DNA of 22,287 bases from a bacterium Ga0077546 (GTDB lineage Bacteria > Cyanobacteriota > Vampirovibrionia > Obscuribacterales > Obscuribacteraceae): assembly GCA_001464165.1 (NCBI GenBank), contig LNEX01000279.1:1-22287 (forward strand), written 5' to 3'. A program made the position numbers and the translations under genes. This document shows positions 17,501 through 22,287 of the stretch, one piece after another (the first letter of the stretch is position 1; every line of letters begins with the position of its first letter). The notes below the pieces were generated by a model. The model was not told the origin of the DNA. It was given only the letters and a program-made list of their open reading frames with translations, and did not search any database.

Positions 17501-18826
17501 ATCAGTATCGACTTCAGCATGACCAAGCCGGTGAGCCTCTTCTCTTGCCAAGGAAATAGCGTGTTCGACCATGGTGGTAAGTGTCAGGGTGGGTTGAAGT
17601 AAGTCGTTCGCATCAGCCTTTTTCTCTTCCGCAGCAGCGAACTTATCCCCTTTTTGCTCTGCCTCAACAACTGGACTAGCAACTTGGGGCGATTCAACAG
17701 TATTCTCTTCCGAAAAAGCTTTCTCTTGGACAACAGACAAAGCCTTAATCACATTTCGCAGCTCATCCACAAACAGCTCAATGTTCACACCGAGCTTCTG
17801 AAGCCCCTTAACCGCTCTACTTTCCTCATAGCTCAGCAAAGCAAAAAGCAAGTACTCCGGGGTAATTAACGAACTACTTGCTCGCCGTGCTGCAACCGAA
17901 GCCATTTCCACGGCAAAAAAGACTTGTTTAGACAATTCAAAATCTTGAGGATCAGACTCAGAAACTTTTTCTTCATCCTCTGGTGTTGTTGCCAATCTCA
18001 AATCTTCAAGCGCAACAGACTGTCCGGAGAGAAGTCTAGCGGCCTCGCTGCTACCCTCCGACAATATCCCCAGCAATAGGTGATGCAGCTCAAGCTTTTT
18101 ACTACCGACCAGACAAGCCTCTTGCTGAGCTAACTGCATTGCAATAATGGCAGTTTCAGAAAAAAGAGTGGCGACATCAGGCCTTGCCGCTTGATCGTTA
18201 GTAGGCGGACCTGCCACTGGGCCGTTTGCCGAGCGAACTAGGGCCTGAGACGTAACAGGAACACCAGACTCAACCAGAGGGTCAGGGTGAACCTGAGCAG
18301 GCGCCGGAACAGAAGTAGCAGAAGTAGTAGAAGTAGCAGCGTCAATAGAAGCATGCGCTGGATTTGTACTTCCTATTTGCTGCTGCTTGCTTGCCTTCTG
18401 AATACGAACAAGAACATCATCATTGACTTTTTCGAGATTTACTTTTCTGTTTTTCAGTACTTTGTGGGCAACTCCATCATCAACTGCAAGCAGTCCTAAC
18501 AACAAATGTTCTGTACAAATATAGTTATGTCCCAAATCCCGTGCGGCATTCCAACCCGCCTCAAGAATTCTCCTTGCTCTTGGCGTGAATGGTATTTCAG
18601 CCCCAACTACGTCCTTGCCTTTACCAATCAGCTCAAATACGGCGATTCTTAAATCTTTCAAGTTCAATCTATGTGCACGAAGAACTTTAGCGGCAATACC
18701 AGCACCTTCTCCCTGCAAACCTAGCAAGACATGCTCAGAGCCGACAAAGTTATGACCCGTGCGGCGGGCCTCTTCTTGAGCCAACATCAGCACTCTAATG
18801 GCTTTCTCAGTGAAACGTTCGTACAC
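14582..18826 (-). CDS. Giant ATPase-less protein of eight tandem Clp_N domains (1414 aa)
   Basis: By my reading the whole protein is Clp N-terminal domain: 16 half-repeats of about 60-75 residues pairing into eight domains (about 1-150, 216-366, 414-551, 571-715, 741-882, 932-1081, 1104-1250, 1280-1412). Each half-repeat has the A-x(2)-EA helix, an acid-His turn (T-E/D-H), the LLLGLL helix and the L-x-xLGVdL-x-xLR helix. There is no Walker A, Walker B or other AAA+ motif. The first domain is closest to ClpC in this window (39 of the first 50 residues identical by my count); later ones are increasingly degenerate. Linkers are Ala/Ser/Thr/Pro-rich (151-215) or Glu/Lys-rich (367-410). In Clp unfoldases this domain binds clients and adaptors, so a capture scaffold or competitor for ClpC is plausible but unproven. 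GTG start, coupled to the upstream gene by TAGTG. Confidence 0.93.
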   Translation of the reverse strand: MYERFTEKAIRVLMLAQEEARRTGHNFVGSEHVLLGLQGEGAGIAAKVLRAHRLNLKDLRIAVFELIGKGKDVVGAEIPFTPRARRILEAGWNAARDLGHNYICTEHLLLGLLAVDDGVAHKVLKNRKVNLEKVNDDVLVRIQKASKQQQIGSTNPAHASIDAATSTTSATSVPAPAQVHPDPLVESGVPVTSQALVRSANGPVAGPPTNDQAARPDVATLFSETAIIAMQLAQQEACLVGSKKLELHHLLLGILSEGSSEAARLLSGQSVALEDLRLATTPEDEEKVSESDPQDFELSKQVFFAVEMASVAARRASSSLITPEYLLFALLSYEESRAVKGLQKLGVNIELFVDELRNVIKALSVVQEKAFSEENTVESPQVASPVVEAEQKGDKFAAAEEKKADANDLLQPTLTLTTMVEHAISLAREEAHRLGHAEVDTDHLLLGLMTEADGLASLALHVWDVKTKELRQESEKMPGREKCESPCESKCGSKVNELILAARQLAREAKRTYVGTDHVLLALLADEESAGLKVLRNLSIDLERLKKMLQRANTPPQLGAKYSALVPLSKQKGFERFSDEAIKALMFAKEEAFRLGHSQIYSQFLLLGICDERLNKGAERLRKLGVSLDELRLEVEDLTGYGEGDCSSDVVFGEHSLQAMQYAFDQVAAVGLELVRPEHLFVGIIVQDSGTVFDLLQKFNISVERLRENMALNLRKPTLDSVAASHLEKVRQLLCLTESDMDELFTMPAIDALVRAQSEAVTLLHSCFEPDHILLGLAGDKESTAAKALNISGIELHQLRSSAQHLDAKSSSRPQTLKVSSQTKDALERAFDIAEQRKSIAIDSDHLLLSILEINACTELFRWGRLDLKTFKETVLELLGENRSKLVLATESLEPFDLAGSPLQGSVSELGLAEIKTPIKVELTAEDMRAKHFDCSFTAVIKLAVEEAQRLGRNEVGTDHLQVGICAEGTTVAARALNAFGVTDTLLRLTNEEQFGKGTDHSSGDLPFSRNATLAIEKAFKEAQTFGSDIVGADQLLLGILDLQRIVDCGSLNREDCAGVTILRTLGVDLLQLRKLLLEQTSAIVDEAKKPIVAQSELQKEISNFFPDAISRFVNFSADSLQVVMVAQEAARACGYSLVGSEQVLIGLFFVDEGKTATALKLLGLTPTILISLVERFVGIESTPGVVRASYTLKAQQLFERAREMAALDNGPVTTEHLLRSLLDDKQSLACIILQWRGADLAMLKNAVVEPIFNYQAAICKSPYQFRELGLEQPEDDWSLLEDRFTANLRTVINGAKADSCSRNKGIVDAPHLLFALVNLPTDSCAHYLESISIDRFAIRDKLDKLITGIDQDKISTFVAFNNLAKQALLRAFQLSRFEGDGWVRTKHLLLALGESENERFLPFLVALSLRPVR
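18311..18337. repeat. Three 9-bp tandem repeats in a linker-coding stretch
   Basis: AGAAGTAGC, AGAAGTAGT and AGAAGTAGC follow each other directly. On the minus strand they encode ATSTTSATS (residues 164-172), part of the flexible linker after the first Clp_N domain. Length is divisible by three, so copy-number change would keep the frame. Confidence 0.7.
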
Positions 18827-19275
18827 TAAACCACCCCATCGGGCGGATTAATCTCATCTTGCACCCACTGCTGCAAGCGGGCCATATCAACTTTGAGATT
18901 GCGCAGAGTTTTACAAGCAACACCATCGCCCACGCGCAAAAGACCAAGAATTAAATGCTCGGTGCCAATATGATCGTTGCGAAACCGACGAGCCGAGTCC
19001 CAAGAAAGCTCTAAAACCCTCTTTGCCCTTGAATCAAAAGGCATTTCGTCAGTGGCTTTTTCACGACCACGACCAATTTCTTTCTCTACAGCCGACCGCA
19101 GAGCCTCCAAAGTAACGCCTTCTTCAGTCAATGCCTGAGCAGCAATGCCTTCTTCTTGCGCCATCAAACCCAACAGTATTGCCTCTGTACCAACGCGGTT
19201 GTGACCCAAAGCAGCGGCTTCTTGTTGTGCCAGCCTAATAGTCTCAATAGCGCCCTCGTTAAAACGCTCAAACAT
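18826..19275 (-). CDS. Stand-alone single Clp_N-domain protein, 149 aa
   Basis: The entire product is one Clp_N domain of two half-repeats: [19 protein letters not shown] with GTEA at the first turn, then [19 protein letters not shown] with [10 protein letters not shown] at the second. It ends after a short acidic tail with no ATPase domain. It resembles the first 145 residues of ClpC encoded 10 kb away on the same strand and is probably a duplication of that part. Known stand-alone Clp_N proteins (ClpT/ClpR-associated in plants and cyanobacteria) bind the Clp core, which makes a similar role possible. I prefer the ATG at 19275 (GAGG eight bases upstream); a TTG just before it could also serve. 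Its TAG stop overlaps the GTG of the 1414-residue gene by one base, so the two are one operon. Confidence 0.92.
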   Translation of the reverse strand: MFERFNEGAIETIRLAQQEAAALGHNRVGTEAILLGLMAQEEGIAAQALTEEGVTLEALRSAVEKEIGRGREKATDEMPFDSRAKRVLELSWDSARRFRNDHIGTEHLILGLLRVGDGVACKTLRNLKVDMARLQQWVQDEINPPDGVV

Positions 19276-19300
19276 CAACTGAACCTCACGGGATAATGCT

Positions 19301-19314
19301 CATAAAGCTTTATG
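19301..19314. promoter_or_regulatory. Perfect 14-bp palindrome upstream of the Clp_N operon
   Basis: CATAAAGCTTTATG equals its own reverse complement. It lies 26 bases before the ATG at 19275, in the divergent region between the Clp_N operon and the HD-GYP gene, next to a possible minus-strand -10 (CATTAT, 19293-19298). Position and symmetry suit an operator for a dimeric regulator. Confidence 0.4.
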
Positions 19315-19352
19315 CCCAAGACGCCTGCATCCAGATCACCCCTGGTCACTTC

Positions 19353-19381
19353 TTGACAATCGCAAGTATTGCCTCTAACAT
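19353..19381 (+). promoter_or_regulatory. Candidate sigma70-type promoter for the HD-GYP gene
   Basis: TTGACA (19353-19358) and TAACAT (19376-19381) are separated by 17 bases; the -35 is perfect and the -10 matches at four of six positions. Transcription would start near 19388, about 45 bases before the ATG at 19434. Confidence 0.5.
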
Positions 19382-19433
19382 GGCCAGGTAGACAATTTAG
19401 TCCCCCACGCCAAAATCGACAGCACACAAATTA

Positions 19434-19748
19434 ATGCCCTTCGGAGAAACACATTCTGCGGTTGGCCATTCTGAATCTGCAGCTGAAAATTCTGCATCGT
19501 CAGATAAATCAGACTCGGGGTTATCTAATGCTCAGCGCCTTAGCCGCGAAGCAAATTTAATAGTTGAAGTCGGCCGCGGCGTCGTCAATCGTGTCGACGA
19601 GCTAACCGATAATCCAGGCCAGGTCGCCGCCCAACTAGGTGGCTCAATGCTGATTGGCGCAGGTTTAGCTCTAGCCCAAGGGAAAGCCGGGGTGGCCCGC
19701 GAAGTAGCGCAAATCGTGGGCGCATCTATGACTGCAAAACTCAATTGA
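19434..19748 (+). CDS. N-terminal fragment of an HD-GYP-type protein, ended by an apparent frameshift
   Basis: The frame begins with a Ser/Glu/Ala-rich stretch (residues 1-35), then a helix (LIVEVGRGVVNRVDELTDN) and a hydrophobic Gly/Ala helix (LGGSMLIGAGLALAQG), and stops at TGA 19746-19748. Immediately downstream, the +1 frame is open from 19732 without a start codon until 19891 and continues the same style (SIESTWKNPDGENREAKNA, then an Ala/Gly-rich helix) into the HD domain. Removing one A from the AAAA run at 19736-19739 fuses the two frames into one protein of about 411 residues (19434-20670). It is therefore part of a broken gene or a sequencing error, rather than a separate small gene. 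Confidence 0.65.
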   Translation: MPFGETHSAVGHSESAAENSASSDKSDSGLSNAQRLSREANLIVEVGRGVVNRVDELTDNPGQVAAQLGGSMLIGAGLALAQGKAGVAREVAQIVGASMTAKLN

Positions 19749-19890
19749 GAGTACCTGGAAAAACCCCGATGGTGAAAACAGAGAGGCCAAAAATGCCGCC
19801 AATGCTCTGGGCGCATTTATTGCTGATACCGCCATTTTTAGTGCGGGTGGAATAGTTGGCGTAAAAGTTGCCCGCAACTCTAGCGTATAC

Positions 19891-20670
19891 ATGGGCGTTC
19901 ATCACAGTATCGACAAGGCTCTGGGTATCCGCACCCAAGAGCAGCACGCACTCTTGCGCCAGCAAATGTTGGGCTATCATCCATTGACGGCGCACCATCA
20001 AGATCGCGTAGGTAACATGAGCCGAATCATCGCTGAAGGCATGCGCCTTCCACCTGCTTCAGTTGAGAAAGCATACCTGGCAGGAAAAATGCACGACATT
20101 GGTAAGCTCAAGACACCAACCGAAATTCTCAATTCACCGGGCAAATTAGACGGCCACGAGCGGGCAGTGATCAATCACCACGCCACTGACACTGGTGTCA
20201 TTCTCAAAGGAAAAGTTGACTACCCCAAACGTCTTGCCGATCTGCCCACAGTAGCGCAGAATCACCATGAGCGCTTGGATGGCCGCGGCAGCCCCAATCA
20301 ACTTAGTGGTGATCAAATTGCCGTTGAAACAAGGGTCAATACTGTTGCTGATGTCTTTGACGTGCTTTCTCACGGTCGCTCATACAAGACTCCTACCCCG
20401 GTTTCAAAACTAATTGACGTGTTTGACCGCGGTCGGGGTACTCAATTTGACGGCAAGGTCTTAGATGCTTTTCTGCACCAACCAGCCTCAAAGGTTCTGC
20501 CACTGATGCTTTCAGAGGGTGGTAGTATCTCTAGAGTGTCCCCAACTTTTAGAAAAGTTGAAATTGGTGATCTCTTGCGCTCAGTCAAAGACCATAAACC
20601 TGTACCCGGCAGTTCAGTGACAGTGGATCATATCAATCAGTTCAATTCACTCTATCTGGGCGCACAGTAG
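19891..20670 (+). CDS. HD-GYP-type phosphohydrolase domain (C-terminal part of the frameshifted gene)
   Basis: The metal-binding HD-GYP landmarks are present: HHQDRV (35-40), the HD dyad with lysine in KMHDIGKLK (67-74), paired histidines in INHHA, HHERLDGRGSP (125-135) and VADVFD (152-157). HD-GYP proteins usually hydrolyse cyclic di-GMP (or cGAMP) with a di- or tri-iron centre. Here the hallmark GYP reads GSP, so substrate handling may differ. ATG 19891 is simply the first start available after the frameshift; the natural protein probably begins at 19434. It is convergent with the DUF4143 ATPase gene (60 bases between the stops) and divergent from the Clp_N operon. If translated only from 19891 it still contains the complete catalytic domain. 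Confidence 0.85.
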   Translation: MGVHHSIDKALGIRTQEQHALLRQQMLGYHPLTAHHQDRVGNMSRIIAEGMRLPPASVEKAYLAGKMHDIGKLKTPTEILNSPGKLDGHERAVINHHATDTGVILKGKVDYPKRLADLPTVAQNHHERLDGRGSPNQLSGDQIAVETRVNTVADVFDVLSHGRSYKTPTPVSKLIDVFDRGRGTQFDGKVLDAFLHQPASKVLPLMLSEGGSISRVSPTFRKVEIGDLLRSVKDHKPVPGSSVTVDHINQFNSLYLGAQ

Positions 20671-20730
20671 CGTTCTAAACAGTTTGCGAATTGCTGTCTA
20701 AGAGCGCACAATGCTATTTCGTTATCCCTG

Positions 20731-22017
20731 TTAGAAAAACGACCATAGCATCGACAGAGGTAAGCAAACTCGGCCTGGACCCATAGTGAGCAGTTGATCG
20801 CCGAGGTAGACCACGAACCCAATCGAGTTAGGCGCATATGATTTACCTGGCCCCTCACCAAGGAACCAATCAATAGACTTGAAGTCAGTTCGTGCCACTG
20901 TAGATGATGCCTTAATCTCAAAGAGAGCAAGACATCTTCCGGGCCCTTCAGCTATAATGTCAATCTCAGCCTTGTCCGAACGCCAATGAGAAAGATGCCA
21001 TTGACTGCTAAGCAACGGCAGTGATTTCTCAAGTTCCTGATGAACAAAACTTTCAAGAATCGCACCTATGGCTGTCGGATCGGCTCCAAGATCAAAACTG
21101 GCCGCCGTCTCATTACGTAACGCTGAGGCACAACCAGTATCAAGGAAATGCAGCTTCGGCCAGTGCACAGCCCGCTTGACGGCTGAAGATGCCCATGAAG
21201 GCAAGCGCTGAACCAGGCATACTTGCTCCAACCTATCCAGCCAGCCGCCAACTGTTTCTTTTCGTGCGCCAACGGCATTGCAGAGGTTGGATATATTGAG
21301 CTCCTGCGCAGTCCGCGCTGCCAGCTGGTCGATCAGGCGACGCAGCAGATCGGGCTTTCGAACCGCTGCCACAATCGGAACATCTCTCACAATCAGACTG
21401 TCAATGTAGCTGCTGTAACGTGCTATGCGCTGACGATCATCAATAGTGCGAATTTCAGGGAATCCTCCCCTCAGAATCAAATCAATGGCTGTATCTCTCA
21501 AGTACGATTGAACAGAGGGCAGAGCAGCCATAATTGCAGCTGGGCCCGACTCAACAGCATCCAAAAGTAGACAAGGGCCTGCACCTTTTATTTCAGCAGC
21601 ACTAAAGGGCCGTAACATGAGAGTATGAACGCGACCAGCAAGGGAATCGCCGGCAGTGACTAGGCCGAAGACATCGGCAGAGCCAGTCAATATAAACTGT
21701 CCCTTGCGATTATCTTCGTCAACTATCCTTTTTAGAGCTAGGACGATTTCGGGAACCCTCTGTACTTCATCGATCACGATCGGGAGACCACTTTCTTTGT
21801 GGCGATCCGCCATAGTGCGAAGTTGAGCATAGGGGTCCGCACTCAATGCATTGCGGATGCTATCGGTGTCCATTGTGACGTATTCGGCGATCGGCACCTG
21901 ACGCTGAACCAGCGTGCTTTTCCCAGCTTGCCGTGGACCGACTATATTGACGATGCGACTGATTTCGAGTGCCTCAGCTACTTTCGGAGCAAGATGACGT
22001 TTTACTAGATTGGTCAT
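20731..22017 (-). CDS. AAA ATPase with DUF4143 domain
   Basis: A 428-residue protein of the ATPase/DUF4143 family. Walker A is GPRQAGKST (27-35), Walker B is IVIDEVQRVPE (80-90), and a sensor-like ILTGSAD is at 109-115. A helix-turn-helix-like stretch (LSNL..AVGARKETVGGWLDRLEQ region) is typical of DUF4143. The C-terminus has a PD-(D/E)XK-like core: EIDIIAE followed by LALFEIKAS. Family members are widespread, often mobile or patchily distributed, and their physiological role is not firmly known; some annotations link them to toxin-antitoxin-like or defence functions. ATG 22017 gives the normal family length. No partner gene is coupled to it. It sits between the Clp_N operon and another Clp_N gene at the right edge. 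Confidence 0.9.
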   Translation of the reverse strand: MTNLVKRHLAPKVAEALEISRIVNIVGPRQAGKSTLVQRQVPIAEYVTMDTDSIRNALSADPYAQLRTMADRHKESGLPIVIDEVQRVPEIVLALKRIVDEDNRKGQFILTGSADVFGLVTAGDSLAGRVHTLMLRPFSAAEIKGAGPCLLLDAVESGPAAIMAALPSVQSYLRDTAIDLILRGGFPEIRTIDDRQRIARYSSYIDSLIVRDVPIVAAVRKPDLLRRLIDQLAARTAQELNISNLCNAVGARKETVGGWLDRLEQVCLVQRLPSWASSAVKRAVHWPKLHFLDTGCASALRNETAASFDLGADPTAIGAILESFVHQELEKSLPLLSSQWHLSHWRSDKAEIDIIAEGPGRCLALFEIKASSTVARTDFKSIDWFLGEGPGKSYAPNSIGFVVYLGDQLLTMGPGRVCLPLSMLWSFF

Positions 22018-22153
22018 CGATTTCTTAACCCCGACGCAGTGAACAACTGTTCTGAAAATAGTCTATTAGATAGGCTAAAAAAAAGCTAGTAGGTAGATAA
22101 TAACTGAACAACCAGCAATCACCGATGGTTCAAAGTGCAAAACCTTGCGAAAC

Positions 22154-22287
22154 CTAATTGGCCAATGCTTCCAAACTACCAAACTGTTCATCAGCCAAAA
22201 TCTTGTTGCGCAGCGCGCCCTTATCCACAGCAAAATCTTCAAGTATGCGCCCGGCCACACCTTCGTGCTCGCGCAACAAGACCAATA
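22154..22287 (-). CDS. C-terminal end of another Clp_N-domain protein (truncated by the window edge)
   Basis: The minus frame entering from the right edge reads LVLLREHEGVAGRILEDF, then AVDKGALRNKI, and stops at TAG (22154-22156) after 43 residues. The order LL-RE-x-EGVA-x-R-x-LE-x-x-x-VD-x-x-x-LR matches the second half of a Clp_N repeat: ClpC in this window has [18 protein letters not shown] and then LGVD. The domain is followed only by a short acidic tail, so the protein ends on a Clp_N domain, not on an AAA+ module. Its N-terminal part and length are unknown. The longer alternative frame at 22075-22260 gives an unlikely Trp/Cys-rich peptide and is a shadow. Confidence 0.75.
   Translation of the reverse strand, partial: LVLLREHEGVAGRILEDFAVDKGALRNKILADEQFGSLEALAN

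Noticed and set aside
22075..22260. 61-codon minus frame near the right edge
   Set aside because: Gives a Trp/Cys/Arg-rich peptide without similarity. The overlapping frame ending at 22154 matches Clp_N much better.
1..22287. tRNA genes, CRISPR arrays, insertion sequences
   Set aside because: Looked for T-arm-like motifs, regularly spaced repeats and transposase motifs by eye and saw none; a dedicated scan was not possible.

Overview
This looks like a chromosomal window from a bacterium on or near the cyanobacterial branch. The non-photosynthetic Obscuribacterales/Melainabacteria (Vampirovibrionia) type is my best guess. That is inference: the ClpC protein has a cyanobacterial-style N-terminus, no photosynthesis gene is visible, and the HD-GYP and hypothetical exported proteins have a style I associate with that group. 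I saw no tRNA, rRNA, insertion sequence or CRISPR array.

Layout. Positions 1-2531 hold a run of proteins I cannot name: a 5'-truncated protein and two more on the + strand, packed like an operon, facing one on the - strand. Positions 2697-5873 hold house-keeping genes: a HAD phosphatase, a 2H-phosphoesterase-like protein, a LOG-family nucleotide phosphoribohydrolase and a TPR lipoprotein. Positions 5998-8553 (-) encode the AAA+ unfoldase ClpC, followed by a terminator hairpin. Positions 8991-9975 (+) hold two tandem, related membrane proteins whose first start codon sits in a perfect inverted repeat. Positions 10001-13425 (-) hold two tandem, related GT39/ArnT-type membrane glycosyltransferases. 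Positions 13619-14293 (+) encode an exported protein. Next come a candidate promoter with a palindromic operator and a tiny cationic reading frame.

The most unusual part is 14582-19275 (-). Here a compact protein that is a single Clp N-terminal (Clp_N) domain is coupled by a TAGTG overlap to a 1414-residue protein. By my reading the large protein is eight Clp_N domains in a row (16 half-repeats) with no AAA+ ATPase domain. A further Clp_N fragment enters at the right edge (22154-22287, -), so at least four Clp_N-bearing genes lie on the same strand within about 16 kb. ClpC itself lacks about 15 residues in its first ATPase ring, exactly where family members have the helix after the pore loop. 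Together these suggest an expanded Clp substrate-recognition system: ATPase-less arrays of Clp_N domains that could capture, store or compete for ClpC clients or adaptors. That function is a hypothesis.

Between the Clp_N genes lie an HD-GYP-type phosphohydrolase gene broken by an apparent one-base frameshift (19434-20670, +) and an AAA/DUF4143 ATPase with a PD-(D/E)XK-like motif (20731-22017, -). The divergent region 19276-19433 carries a perfect 14-bp palindrome and a good + strand promoter candidate.
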